Source: Ricinus communis (lineage: Eukaryota > Streptophyta > Magnoliopsida > Malpighiales > Euphorbiaceae). From it: DNA of 64,000 bases. This document shows, piece by piece, positions 25,380 to 36,606 of this stretch. Within the stretch, counting starts at the first letter, position 1. Each line of letters opens with the position of its first letter. The notes below the pieces were generated by a model. The model was given only the letters and a program-made list of their open reading frames with translations, had not been told where the DNA came from and did not search any database. The translations under genes and the position numbers were made by a program. Location of the stretch: NCBI RefSeq assembly GCF_019578655.1, contig NC_063258.1, positions 30,694,802 to 30,758,801 on the forward strand, read 5' to 3'.

Positions 25380-26357
25380 CTTTGTCTAGGTGTTGTCTTC
25401 AAATATCTTAGGACTCTCATAGTTGCTTCCATGTGACTCTCAGCTAGTTTATCCATTGTGTTAACACATGTACTACGTAACATATGTCACGCGTGGTAAG
25501 TGTAAGATAAACCAATCTTCCAACTAGTTGTCTATAATCATGAGCATCTTTAAGCTTATTTTGTTCTGTATGAACAAGTTTATGCTTCACTTCTATGGGA
25601 ATTGAATAAGGTTTTGATCCAATTGAACCATACTCTTCTAGCATATCAAGTGTGTACCTTCTCTGACATATAGAAATTCCTCATGAATTTCTTTCTATCT
25701 CAAGCCCTATGAAATACTCCAAAACTCCCAAATCCCTAAGCTTGAATCTGTTACTTAGCAATTCTTCAAATTTTTTTATAGCCTGATGATATGAACTTGC
25801 AATTAGAATATCATTAACATATACAACTAATGCAATAAAGACTTGTACAGATTATTTTGTGAATAAAGAATAATCTGCCTTAGTAATCATAACTTCTGTA
25901 AATTTTGCATTCCATTACTTTGATGCTTGCTTTAGTCCATATAAAGACTTTTGCAGCTCATATACCATTTTCTGCGCTTGATGATTAAAAGCTTCAATAT
26001 CTTGCATCTTCCCCTGAAGCTTGTAACCTTGAGGAAGCTCCATATATTCTAACAGATCTTTATTTAAAAAGGCATTGCTCTCATCTAATTGTATTAATTC
26101 CCATCCTTGAATAACAGCCAAAAAGAGGAAGAGCCTTTCTGTAGTATGTTTTGCTACAAGACTGAAGGTATCCTAATAATCAAATCCAGCCTTCTGACTG
26201 CACCCATTGACCATAAGTTTAGACTTATTTCTATGGAACCATCAGACATAAATTTAACCTTAAAAATCCATTTGGATCCTGTAATATGCTGAGCTAGAGG
26301 AAGTGGAATAACTTTCCAAGTCTTGTTTGCAACTAAAGAATCAAGTTCAATCCTCAT
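25380..26357 (-). pseudogene. Copia reverse transcriptase remnant with mutated YVDD box
   Basis: Blocks in order: KTWKVIPLPL...GSKWIFKVKF (about 26300), ELIQLDESNAFLN with the first catalytic Asp, QKSLYGLKQASK, then LVVYVNDILIASS at about 25790-25830, and RDLGVLEYFIGLEI, followed by LVGRLVYLTLTTRDI. The palm motif YVDD reads YVND (25810-25821), so a metal-binding Asp is lost in addition to the frame breaks. Confidence 0.88.
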
Positions 26358-26999
26358 AGAATCTTTCTAGTAATCAATATCAATAGCTTGAGCAAAATGA
26401 GTTGGTTCGAAAGTAGTAGAAATAGAAAAGGCAAATTTTTTATGAGGTGAAAGGAAGTTTGTTATAGGATAGATAATGTTGAATAGGGTAAGAAGTAGAA
26501 CAAAAGAATAATACATTAGAAGCATGAGATAGTGTTTTAAGAGAATGATGATAGTCTCTGAGATATCGAGGTAATCTAGTAACTCTTGTACTTGTTCTTA
26601 TAGGGATAAATGTTTGTGAATGGGGATGTGATGATATATGATGCAATGATGCAGAATCTTGAAAAGTATTGCTTGCATGAGGGGAAGAAATAGGCGAAGG
26701 TGGGTCATTAGAAGGTAATGATAAAATAGAATCAGAGGAAGGTTAAGGAAATGAAATGTTTGGAATAGAAAAATCAGAAAATGAAGGAAGAATAAGAGAA
26801 AAAGATCTAGAAGTATGTCCATTATGATAAGGAAAAATTGACACACAAAACTTGACATGTCTAGCAATGAAAGTTGAGTGATTATATAAATCATACAACT
26901 TAAACCTTTAGTAGCAGTAGGATATCCAAGAAATATACAAGCTTTAGACCTAGGAACAAATTTCTTCTTATGAGGAGTAGTGTTAACAACATAACAAAG

Positions 27000-27731
27000 A
27001 ATGTCGAAGATTCGAAGATGAGTGTAATCAGGTGGACGATGAAAAAGTTTCTCATAAGGTGTAAGGTTATCAAGAAGGGGTGTTAGAGTTCTATTAATTA
27101 AAAATGTGGCAGTTAAGATAGCATCACCCCAGAATTTTATTGGAAGTTCAGCTTGGAAAAATAAAGTTCGAGCAACATCAATTAAATGTTAATGCTTTCT
27201 CTCCATAATATGTCATCAGTTGTGGAGTATGGGAGCAAGTAGTTTGATGAATGTTACCAAACTTAGCATAAAAGGAAGGCATAAGAAACTCAAGATTATT
27301 ATCTGATCTAATGATTTTGATGTTGAAATGAAACTGATTTAAAATGAGCTGATAGAACTGTTGGAGTAATTGGGAAGTCTGAGATTTATTATGCATCAAA
27401 AATACCCAAGTTACTCTAGTGAAATCATCAACTATAGAAAGAAAGTATCTATGGCCTGCACGATCAAATTGAGAATAAGGCCCTCAAATATCAACATGGA
27501 TCAAATTAAAAGGTGCTTGTATTGATAGTGCTTTGGAAATACAAGTCTTTTTTGTTTTGCTCTTTGACAAACATCACAAGTAGAAAAATTACAATTGTCT
27601 AGAACAGTAGACAAAAGAGGAATGTGTTTCAACTTTCCAATTGATGGATGACCTAATTTTGAATGCCAAATGTTTGCATCAATGGCACAAACAATAGTAG
27701 CTTTATTTTGAAGAAAGTCAGAATTAAACAT
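27000..27731 (-). pseudogene. Copia integrase remnant
   Basis: WHSKLGHPSIGKLKHI followed by CDVCQRAKQKR (27501-27731) is the H-x3-H / C-x2-C zinc-binding GAG-pre-integrase module. Downstream at about 27178-27399 the frame continues with an IIRSDNNLEF core block, a well-known integrase motif containing the second catalytic Asp. The frame is interrupted between the blocks. Confidence 0.8.
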
Positions 27732-27888
27732 GAAAGAAGAGACATAATCATTTTTAACATCTTTTTATAAATAAAAGAGTCCAACACATTGTTTAGCCAG
27801 TCCAATCATCATTTAGGAGAACATACCCTGGATAAAGCAATGATTATGAATAAAAGTGAGTGATAATTGGTGAGAGGAGATCAACTTA

Positions 27889-28137
27889 TTAACTAAGAGT
27901 AAATTGAAAGCAAATGATGGCACAAGCAATACATTTTGGATAAGAAGAGAGGGCAAGATTCTGACATTGCCAATATGAGATTGGTGCTTTAATCCTATTA
28001 GGTAACATGACAAATGAATTCTTAACAGCAATACAATGTTGAAAGTGTACTGGTGAATAGATAATATGATATGTTACACCAATGTCAATAATCCAAGAAT
28101 GTAGATGTTTAATAGAGGATTCACTAAAAAGTTGCAC
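27889..28137 (-). pseudogene. Copia aspartic protease remnant
   Basis: The frame reads HSWIIDIGVTYHI, corresponding to the copia protease motif W-I-x-D-S-G-A-T-x-H-I. The Asp remains but the Ser of D-S-G is Ile, which would be expected to damage the active site. Confidence 0.7.
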
Positions 28138-28317
28138 ATAAGCATTAAAAACAATAGGAGTAAAGTGTGTACCAGATATATAAGAAAAGTTTGGAGTTGA
28201 ATTGTATTAAGAATAGGTAATTAAGTTTACAGAAGGCATGACAAGCTCATGAGATCAATTTTGATCACTGATAAGCTGCAACAACTTTTGAACCTGATTG
28301 GTAGTTAACAAACTTAA

Positions 28318-29325
28318 CTATGAAAGAGTTATACCTACCTCTGCAGTAGCAATGTCATTAGAATCTAGATGAGATACTTGATTAGCATACGGAGTCTTAG
28401 GTTGTATAGAATATGCATAAGTATTTGGTATTCCAAAGTTTGAGTAAGATGTAGTAGCTTGCTGAAAATTGGATGCTCTTGGCTTTATAAACTTGAAATC
28501 TAGAGGATATCCGATGAGTTTATAACATTTATCTTTGGTATGTCCTGGCTTCTTGCAATAAGCACATATCATATCAGGTGAAGGTCCTTATTTTAACAGC
28601 CTTAGCTGCTGTAGAGGTAAAATTGACAGTGTGAAGCTAAATGTTTCTTTATGTTTCTTCATGGAGAATCATGTTGTAGGCTTGACCAGTTGAAGGAAAA
28701 GGTTTGTGCATAATGATTTGTGATCTTACAGACTGAAAGTTTTCATTAAGCCATTAAGAAAATGAAACACCATATCCTTCTACTGAATGTTAGAAAAGTA
28801 TTGAAAACACTCAGTCTTGCATAAACCACACAAGCAATATGGTAATGGTCTAAAATTACGCAGTTCGAGTTAAGCTCTATAAAATAAGCATCCACACTAT
28901 TGGTTCCTTGTGAAACGGAGCAAAGCAAATGTTGCAACTGACAGATGCGTGAATCATCAGGTTGTAAAAATCTTCTACTCAATGTTGACCAAATCTTAGC
29001 TGCTGAATCCAAGTAAAAAATTGTTCATGCAATCGGTTGAGAAATTGATCGTAACAACTATGAAACAATTAAATCATTGCATATGGACCAAGTAGAAAAA
29101 AGAGGATCGTTGATATATGGTTTGTTAATTGTTCCATCAAGAAAACCTTTCTTATTTCTAATAAACACAGCAAGAAAAAAAGATTTTTGCTAGGAAGCAT
29201 AATTTGTAAGATGCCAGTTCAGGAAATACAATAACAGAACCATGATTTTTTAAGTGATGGAGATAATAAGGAGAAGTTAGATCTTCATAAGGAAGAACTC
29301 TAGAAGAAACTCATGAAACTGTCAT
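28318..29325 (-). pseudogene. Broken copia gag with CCHC zinc knuckle
   Basis: From a possible Met at 29325 the decayed frame shows the gag N-terminal pattern SPYYLHHL...GFLDGTINKP...CNDLIVS*LLRSIS, with a stop in place of the usual Trp. It continues through KIWSTLSRRF and RICQLQHLL. A CX2CX4HX4C knuckle, CAYCKKPGHTKDKC, lies at about 28527-28566. Several stops and a frameshift separate these blocks. Confidence 0.8.
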
Positions 29326-29430
29326 GGTTAAAAAAAAGAGGATTTTTTAACTCGAAAAATATAAATTTAGAAATAAAGAAAGCTCTTAGGAAATGGTATA
29401 ATTGTTTGGCTAATGAGAAAGTTTAAGAAA

Positions 29431-29442
29431 GATCTAATACCA
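29431..29442 (-). other. Primer binding site (initiator Met-tRNA type)
   Basis: Minus strand TGGTATTAGATC lies immediately next to the 5' LTR. It differs at only two positions from TGGTATCAGAGC, the usual plant copia site complementary to initiator tRNA-Met. Confidence 0.8.
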
Positions 29443-29551
29443 TTCTATAAAACATAAATTTCAAAGAATGATAAAACTTATATTCAACCAAAAAAAAAGA
29501 AATTATCTTGACACCTGCACTGTATGTGTTGATAGTATATATATACTAACA
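29443..29551 (-). repeat. 5' LTR of the copia element
   Basis: On the minus strand it starts TGTTAGTATATATATAC and ends near TGTTTTATAGAA, directly before the primer binding site. About 109 bp, short for a copia LTR. It matches 25206-25300, with an extra CACCTGCACTGT-type block on the plus strand. Confidence 0.75.
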
Positions 29552-30317
29552 TAGCTAACTAATTAACAAGTACATTTACTAAGCTACCCTTATATAAACA
29601 TCAACTAGTTTCACAAAGATTGTGTTAGTTAGGTTGGTTCACCCTAATTTAGTTAACATAATTTATATTTTAAAAGTTCAATGCAATCTATATGATATGA
29701 CATGCTTACTAAATAAAATTTTAAAAATTTTATATATAGTTTGAGTAAATCAAAACACGATAAAATCAACTCTTAAGTATTATAATTAAAATTATTTATT
29801 ATATTAAAACTTTAATTTAATATGCAAAAATATATTAAAAACTATGTTTAATTTGAGTTTATTTTCATCATTTTTTTTTTCTTTTTGATCCAAAGTTTAT
29901 TTTCATCGTTTATCTTTCAAAATAAGTGATATTCTATTATTAAAGAAGAAATCAATTATTTTATTTAATTCAATTTTGAACCTTTTCACATTGCTTCCGA
30001 TGCTTAAATATTTTAGTTGGTCAATGCATACTCTGTCCAAGCGAAGCTGTCTATCTCGCTCAACCACAGCCCTCACCTTCCAACGCCTTTCTTAGCCACC
30101 AATTACCCTGTAACAATCCCATGCAGGTGAACCTACACTGCAACCCATACAATCCCATCATCACCGTCCTACCAAAAAAGCTCCAACCAATAACGTTCAG
30201 CAATTAAAATCACGTCACTTCATCAACCGTCATTCAGTTAACACTTTACTGTATCAGCATCTCAGCTACCATATATGTTAATCTTCTTAGTCCGTTATCT
30301 CTCTCTCTCTCCATTCC
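29552..30317. other. Intergenic region and promoter of the hydrolase gene
   Basis: AT-rich up to about 29990, then more balanced and CT-rich. No gene is seen. Confidence 0.5.
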
Positions 30318-30325
30318 TATAAATA
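30318..30325 (+). promoter_or_regulatory. TATA box of the alpha/beta hydrolase gene
   Basis: TATAAATA lies between two CT-rich tracts, about 140 nt upstream of the ATG at 30462. The CT-rich leader downstream is typical of plant 5'UTRs. Confidence 0.65.
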
Positions 30326-30461
30326 CCCTCCCTCGCTAATCGCCCCGAATCTCTCTCCTCCATTTCTCTCTCTCTCTCTTTTCTTTTTTCCTATTTCGCT
30401 TCTCAGTTTCATTTCTCAAATTTGTTTTCCATCTAAGCCGCCGATTATATCATCGGCGGAC

Positions 30462-33161
30462 ATGGAGCCGTTAACATCAGGAGCGAGCAATCGGATAATT
30501 CCGATACTCAAAACCCTAAGAACATTCATTGTTTTTCTCCAAACTATTTTTCTGTCTCTAATTTTACTTCTCCTCCCTCGCCGCTCTCAGCCGTCTACGT
30601 CGGTGGAGTCGGCGCCACCTATGAAGAGGCGGTCTTTGTGGAGACTTGAAGAGGAGGATACGTTGAGAAGAAGAGCACTTGCTGAGGATATTGATATGTT
30701 GACCGGCGACGTGGACTATCAGTGTGAATGGAATACTTATTTGTTCTTTGGTGTCAGACGTAACGCTCTCTTTTGTCGGTCTTGGGTACCGGTCGACGGG
30801 AAATTGAAGTAAGTTCTTTGTTGTTTATTTATTTATTCATTGGAAAATTTTTCTGCAATATTTTAGTTAATTTATTCTCCATTTTGCAAAAGAATATTCG
30901 AAAGAATGGACTTTAGACTGGCCTTTTATTATTTGATTAAGTTTTTTTTTTTTGAATTTTTTTTTCTGTGGGTTAATTTGAGCTAAATGATTATCTGTGT
31001 ATTCGTGAACATATTTTAAATCGCACAATTTGATTATGTAGGTGTGCAGAGAGGATTATTTAAGCGCAAAGTGTTATTGTTGTTTGTTTAAATAGTGAAT
31101 ATGTTTTTAATTTGGTAATGGAAGAGGATTATATTGTTTTTTAATAATGGTTTGCACACAAGCAATACATTATTAAACCAAAACATAGAGTGATTATCCG
31201 GAAGAAATCAAGTGAATGAATTGAATTTTTGCAAAATCATGTCAACTCTTTTGTCATGATTTCATCTGTTTCATGATGCTTTGTTTCGTTTAGCTGCTAT
31301 AGACTGTTCAAGCATGAGATTGGACTATTGAATTATTGCATTTTTAGACTATCCAAATAAGGGGGTATAGTTTTGCTTTCTTCATAGTTTCTTGACTAAA
31401 TTCATTACTGAAACCTGAGGATAATTGATTTGTGATTTCAGGGGCATTTTGATTATCATTCATGGGCTTAATGAGCACAGGTAACATTTGAGTGCTTTCA
31501 TTTTCGTATTTCATCTTTTTTTTGTTTGTGATCATATAAGGGGAATACCCAAAGTTAGTTTAGTTTAGTAATAATGTTTTCTTCGCTATCTGAAGTCTTT
31601 CATGTTTAACTTTATTGTAAGATAAAGATTTTTGACATTTCCTTTGCTTGTTTTGATTTTTTAGTGGAAGATATGCTCAGTTTGCAAAACAATTGACCTC
31701 ATGCAACTTTGGAGTCTATGCAATGGATTGGATAGGTACCTAAATTTTATAAAATATATATAGTTTTATGGCCTCTTAACTTATTGGTGGATCATGTTTG
31801 TTATTGATCCTGACACCACTAAGTCAAGAGTTTATGATTTTTAATTCTTTTTGACATTTATTATATGCTATTAATTTCTCTCCCATCTTTACGGTATAGG
31901 CCATGGTGGGAGTGATGGATTGCATGGATATGTTCCTTCACTAGACCATGTTGTTGCGGACACTGTAAGTACAGTTGTGCTTTTCATTTTCTTCCGTTGC
32001 TGTGCCACTTAATACCAAGTTTAAGTTCATACAATGTCTTGCTTGTGAAACAACATTAGTATGCTATATGAAACAGGGGGCTCTTAGCTTTCTTCTTCAA
32101 TCGTGTTATATTTTTCCAATAAAGCTGGTAGGATGAACTTATAGCTGCTATTTGAAACAGGGGGCCTTCTTGGAAAAGATAAAGTCAGAACACCCTGGGG
32201 TTCCCTGCTTCCTTTTTGGTCACTCCACAGGAGGGGCTGTAGTTTTAAAGGTAAGACACGGGTATGCAAAAAGTAGCATGTTTTTGCAGTTCACTATTTT
32301 ATATATATATATGAAGATTTTAAATCATAGGTCACATCATTATGCAGGCAGCCACACATCCTCGCATAGAAGACATGCTGGAGGGAATTGTATTAACCTC
32401 ACCAGCTTTGCGTGTTAAGCCAGCACATCCTATTGTAGGGGTAAGTGTTTTTAGTCATAGATCATACACGCAGCATGGTGATAAAGATACTGAACTATAG
32501 TAGATTGTGCTCCTTGCTCTTTCTTTTTGTTAGATTTGTTGAACTTAGAAATTGCTTTAAACACTAAATAAGGTTAGCCTATCAGGAGATCGTCAATATT
32601 TGAAGCATTTTGTTCTTAATGCTCTGTTGTATGGAGACATGACCAGAATTATATTTTAAGTCTGTAATGATAACTTTTCCATTTGGATTCTTTTTGAATA
32701 TTTCACCGGCTCTAGTGCTTTTATTAAAGGAATATCTTAATGTCCTTATGCAGGCTGTGGCTCCTATTTTTTCTCTGGTTGTCCCAAGGTTCCAATTTAA
32801 AGGAGCAAACAAACGGGGCATTCCAGTTTCCAGGGATCCTGCAGCACTTATGGCCAAGTACTCTGATCCATTGGTCTATACAGGGCCTATAAGGGTTCGA
32901 ACAGGCCATGAGATACTGCGTATATCCTCTTACTTGATACGTAACTTCAAGTCTGTGACTGTACCATTCTTTGTTCTTCATGGAACTGCGGATAAAGTGA
33001 CAGACCCGCTAGCATCTCAGGATTTGTACTGTCAGGCAGCCTCAAAGTTCAAAGACATAAAGCTATACAACGGATTCTTGCATGACCTCCTCTTTGAGCC
33101 TGAACGTGAAGAGATCGGGCAGGATATCATCAGCTGGATGGAGAAGAGACTAGGTGCCTAG
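30462..33161 (+). CDS. Monoacylglycerol lipase-type alpha/beta hydrolase (7 exons)
   Basis: Exons 30462-30808, 31442-31480, 31665-31735, 31900-31964, 32161-32250, 32348-32440, 32754-33161 join to 1113 nt (370 aa), all introns GT-AG. Residues ~14-38 form a hydrophobic segment ending before PRRSQ, a probable N-terminal membrane anchor. The hydrolase domain begins near residue 90 and contains IIHGLNEHSGRY (oxyanion region), the nucleophile elbow GHSTGG with Ser196, HGTAD with Asp315 and GFLHDL with His345, a complete Ser-Asp-His triad. This is the plant monoacylglycerol lipase/caffeoylshikimate esterase-like clan; enzymes of this type hydrolyse monoacylglycerols, lysophospholipids or phenolic esters. 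The substrate cannot be told from sequence. The long N-terminal anchor argues for a membrane-associated MAGL paralogue rather than the soluble caffeoylshikimate esterase. Confidence 0.94.
32059..32168 (+). repeat. Tandem-duplicated splice acceptor in hydrolase intron 4
   Basis: The segment TATGCTATATGAAACAGGGGGCTCTT (32060-32085) recurs as AGCTGCTATTTGAAACAGGGGGCCTTCTT (about 32142-32170). The second copy provides the acceptor of exon 5 at 32161. Use of the first (exon from 32077) would keep the frame for 19 codons and then meet TGA at 32134-32136. Confidence 0.7.
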
Positions 33162-34295
33162 TCTGAAATTGCCTACAGTCAGTGGTAGATTATCTGTGGC
33201 AGGGAATATCTGATGGACAGGGAAGGGATTAAGTGCCAAGTCTGAAGATGTCTATAGTTGCTTGTAGGTTATCAAGTAAAATAGGAATCTCAGGGTTCAA
33301 TTATTCACCCACGTTCTGCATTGCATACATGCAGCTTGTAATTATACGATAATGCTCTTAAGTATAGGTTTTCTTTTTATGTGTTCGTACGTTATTTTAT
33401 CTATTTTTTTAAAATTTTACGAGTAAAGATCCATTTTCATTATCTGAAGAAATATATATGTGATGAGGCATCCGAAGCCACTAGGGTCGGAATAGAGCTA
33501 GGCACAAAAGTGGACCACTTGCAGTTAATACCAGATATTTTAGTAAATTTGGCCACGCAATAGCTACTTTATTTGCCTGCCAGAGACCAAACAAGAACAA
33601 CAAAAGGTCATCCTGAACTAGCAAGTTGGCTGATTTCTAAAGCGACAACCTCGATTTTCCCAAGGAATTTTAATATCACCATTGGTTACTTGAATCCTGG
33701 GAATCTGATTCTGCGTTCTCCTTACCAAGGCTACTGCAAAAGCTTCTGCTGGTAAGAGGGATAGGAAGTACCTCAAAAAGGAACAGTAATTCAATCCCTT
33801 CTATTACGACAAATATATAATATGGATTGGAGAATGCAGAAAGCAACGGCTGTGTCGAAGCCTCGTTAATCGTGAATCTCTTTAGGTATGTGTTGAGAAC
33901 TTGAGATGTCAGTCTTTTAACAGAAATCTGAAAATGGGTTCTGTTGAATTATTACTGTTTCTCATTTTAGGTTCGAAAAGTGTGCCAAAGACCTGGCTCA
34001 GTTATACATGTACTTCCCCATATCGAGTTCCGCCAACTCTAGTCCAGTATCAATGTGTTACATGAACTGTATGTACAGTAGTTGTAATTCTCTATCAGGA
34101 TGGGAGAAGTACTGCAGACATGTATTAATCACCGAGCTCTCTCAATAAACAAAACCTCTGTACTCATCTAGTTTTTTCGATTGAACATAATTAGATTAGC
34201 ATTTACTAAATAGGCAATAACAAAGTTGCAAGAGCAAACCATGACTCAGGCTAAGCAAACAAAATAACAGCCAAACTACGACACAACAGTAAGTT
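33162..34295. other. Hydrolase 3' flank and intergenic DNA
   Basis: The first part is probably 3'UTR; AATAAA-like sequence occurs at about 34145. Minus-strand frames around 33600-33760 begin AEAFAVAL, loosely like plant RNase H-like transposon domains, but the match is too short to call. No gene is annotated. Confidence 0.4.
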
Positions 34296-34802
34296 TCAGG
34301 CAGAGACAGAGGAGACAGCATCTTCAATCTTCTTTGCCATGAACTGAAGACATGAATTAGCATATGTTACAAAATCCTGAAAACTCCACGCTTCAACCGG
34401 ATCCGAAACAAATGACCATTCAATCTTGCACCCATGTTGAGCATCGCCATTCACTTGCAAGAGTCTGAAAGTTGCCGCATATGATTCGAATCCCATACTA
34501 CTGTCAACGACCTCATAGCTCAAACATCGTTCGTCGGGATTAATCATTACAAGCTTCTCCTTAACCCAGCTAAACGTGGTCTCACCCGAACCATCCGAGG
34601 ATGGTTGCGGCACAGATGCACAGTATCGGACCAGGCCAGGCTGGCCTAGTTGACCCTCCACTTGGTAACAAGTATCAAGATTTGGGAACCACTTGTGTAG
34701 ATTGCAGAAGTCCGCTACAAAAGGCCATACTTGATCTGCTGTTAGGCCTTTCAGCTCCACTGTGGCCTTGCCGTCCCATTTGCGCTCTGATATTTCTGCC
34801 AT
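34296..34802 (-). CDS. Lachrymatory-factor synthase-like protein (Bet v 1/START fold), copy 1
   Basis: 168 aa, single exon, beginning MAEISERKWDGKATVELKG. It belongs to the polyketide-cyclase/PYR-Bet v 1-like superfamily, in the plant branch named after onion lachrymatory-factor synthase. Family marks: W(P/L)FVADFCNLHKWFPNLDTC, GLVRYCASV, FSWVKEKLV, ERCLSYEVVDSSMGFESY and CKIEWSFVSDPVEAW. The Arg of RYC and the Glu of W-x-KE are at the places of the Arg and Glu reported as essential in onion LFS (from memory). In non-Allium plants the substrate is unknown; the fold suggests binding or isomerising a small hydrophobic ligand in the cytosol. Full length for the family. First of a same-strand cluster with 36064-36606, 37462-37580 and 39258-39944. 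Confidence 0.9.
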   Translation of the reverse strand: MAEISERKWDGKATVELKGLTADQVWPFVADFCNLHKWFPNLDTCYQVEGQLGQPGLVRYCASVPQPSSDGSGETTFSWVKEKLVMINPDERCLSYEVVDSSMGFESYAATFRLLQVNGDAQHGCKIEWSFVSDPVEAWSFQDFVTYANSCLQFMAKKIEDAVSSVSA

Positions 34803-36063
34803 GTAAGAGAGAGGAGGGAGGGAGAGAATATTTCAGTTTCTTTTCTTTTCTCTGGTTTGTGTTTGGATTCTCTTACTTCACTGAACTATGCTACTTTATC
34901 ATTATTGTTTATGTTTCATTTTTATTTCAATACCTCACAGATGTCTTTAAATAAAAGGCTAACAGAAAAATATTTTAATTTATTAATAACGGAATTTGTC
35001 TTTATATAAAAAATTGTATCCATAAAATTTAAATTCAAAGTTTGGAAGATATTATATTTTAATTGATTAATATATTAAATCAACAGAGCTAATTTTGGAA
35101 TGCTGAATGTAATTTATACTTTTTTTTTAATGTTTGTAGAACTAATAAAATATTTTTTAAAAAATAATGACTGTTAATAAAATACATAAATAAAAGAATT
35201 GATGGAGAAAAATATAAAATAAAGACGAACATAAATAGATTAATAAAAGTTCAATATGTTTATAAAGAAAAAAAGAGATTCTAAAATTATAAGAATATCA
35301 TGAAATTGCCATTTTATATATCATATTTAATAAATATAAATTACTTGTAAAGTATTTTATCCGTTAGAAAAATAGGCAAAATTTTAATTTACAAACGAAT
35401 AACAAAATGTAAGTTTTTCTTTAGTTAACGTTATCAAATTTTTATCATTATTAAGATTTTTAAAACAGTTGTAATATTAAAAAATAAAATGTGAAAATTA
35501 ATTATATATGATAATATCTAATAAGAAATATTAAATCAATAATTGAAAATAAATTATAAATTAGAAGAGACAAACAAAAATCTTTTAAAATGAAAAGGTG
35601 TAATCTGATATCTTATTTTAAAGAGAAGCTAATAAAGAAAGGTTCTCAACAGGCTTGGCAGAGATAGAGAGTATTATTTTGTGGGGGTGGTATTGCCGGC
35701 AAGAGTTTGCATAATCAAGTGAAACACTTCATTCATTAGTCCTAAATCAACCCAGTAGTCAATTTTATAGTGGAAATGTGTACCCTCAATCTTCCAAAGT
35801 GGCCTCTTTCATGATTTATTGGGCATGAAGTACAGAACAGAGTAGTCATTTTACACTTGCTTTAGAGACAAAACTATATGTAATATGAGAAAAAAAAAAA
35901 TCTAAACTTAAAACCTATTATTTCTGAGAGCATTTGCTCTTACCACATAACTAAAATTCAAGAGTAAAAGTGGACCCTTTTAATTTGTTGAAATGAGGAT
36001 ATGGAAATGCTTTAATGATGTTTTTCTGCCAAATGGTCGCTGAAAACACGAATTACTAAAGTT
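34803..36063. other. Intergenic region in the LFS-like cluster
   Basis: AT-rich and noncoding as far as I can see. The part next to 34803 should contain the promoter of LFS-like copy 1. Confidence 0.5.
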
Positions 36064-36606
36064 TTAAGACAAACCTGTCAGCAGGAGTGGCTTTGAAACA
36101 TCAAAACTATCCTCCATCCTCTTACCAATAACCTGTAAAGCCCGTTCATACTTCTTGATCAAATCATCCAAAACGTACCCTTTTACAGGATCAACCTGAA
36201 ACGACCACTCAATAACACATCCATTGCCCACACCGGCGGGAACGATCTTGACCGTTGAAACATACGACTTAAACCCAATATTGCTATCGACAATCTCGTA
36301 TGTCAGACAGCGTTCAACGTGATCAACGGCTACTAATCTCTCCTTAGACCAGCTACTATTATGATTAAGGTGGCTCTTGTCCGTAACTTCGGGCGGGATT
36401 GAGAAGCCTGCGCAGTAGCGTACGCAGCCGCGCTCACCGTTGGTGCCGCAGATGCCATAACAGGTGCGTAAAGTAGGCAACCATTTATGGATGTTAAAGA
36501 AGTCGGTGAATAGAGGCCATATTTGTTCTGCTTTGGCTTTTGGCAGTCCTGTGCTCACCTTTCCTTCCCATTTTTGCTGCTGCTGTTGAGTTTGGTGTTG
36601 GTCCAT
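36064..36606 (-). CDS. Lachrymatory-factor synthase-like protein, copy 2
   Basis: 180 aa from the Met at 36606 (MDQHQTQQQQQKWEGKV), preferred because copy 3 starts in the same way (MEQNQQPKWEAKF). The frame is open for 30 more codons to a Met at 36696; that longer start would add a Ser/Gln-rich tail without family similarity. Core blocks: IWPLFTDFFNIHKWLPTLRTC, GCVRYCAGFSIPP, SWSKERLVAVDHVERCLTYEIVDSNIGFKSY and CVIEWSFQVDPVKGY. It is closer to copy 3 than to copy 1: both share IWPLFTDFFN and FSIP. Arg and Glu positions are kept. The C-terminus ends SKPLLLTGLS; a GGTTTGT just before the stop could also be a splice donor. Confidence 0.88.
   Translation of the reverse strand: MDQHQTQQQQQKWEGKVSTGLPKAKAEQIWPLFTDFFNIHKWLPTLRTCYGICGTNGERGCVRYCAGFSIPPEVTDKSHLNHNSSWSKERLVAVDHVERCLTYEIVDSNIGFKSYVSTVKIVPAGVGNGCVIEWSFQVDPVKGYVLDDLIKKYERALQVIGKRMEDSFDVSKPLLLTGLS

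Larger units (their letters stand above)
25206..29551 (-). mobile_element. Degenerate Ty1/copia LTR retrotransposon
   Basis: The element reads on the minus strand: 5' LTR at 29443-29551, primer binding site, gag with zinc knuckle, protease, integrase, reverse transcriptase/RNase H, 3' LTR at 25206-25300. The order protease-integrase-RT is the copia order. All coding parts are broken by stops and frameshifts; no open frame is longer than about 100 codons, whereas an intact polyprotein is usually well over 1000. The LTRs differ at roughly a tenth of sites plus a 12-bp gap, so the insertion is old. No target-site duplication could be recognised. Confidence 0.93.

Noticed and set aside
26107..26894. 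ORFs on both strands at 26.1-26.9 kb as separate genes
   Set aside because: They lie within the copia element between its RT and integrase parts and are pieces or shadows of the decayed polyprotein.
32582..32981. Minus-strand ORFs of 85-91 aa over hydrolase exon 7
   Set aside because: Shadows of the conserved plus-strand hydrolase exon.
34601..34954. 117-aa plus-strand ORF
   Set aside because: Antisense to LFS-like copy 1 and its upstream region.
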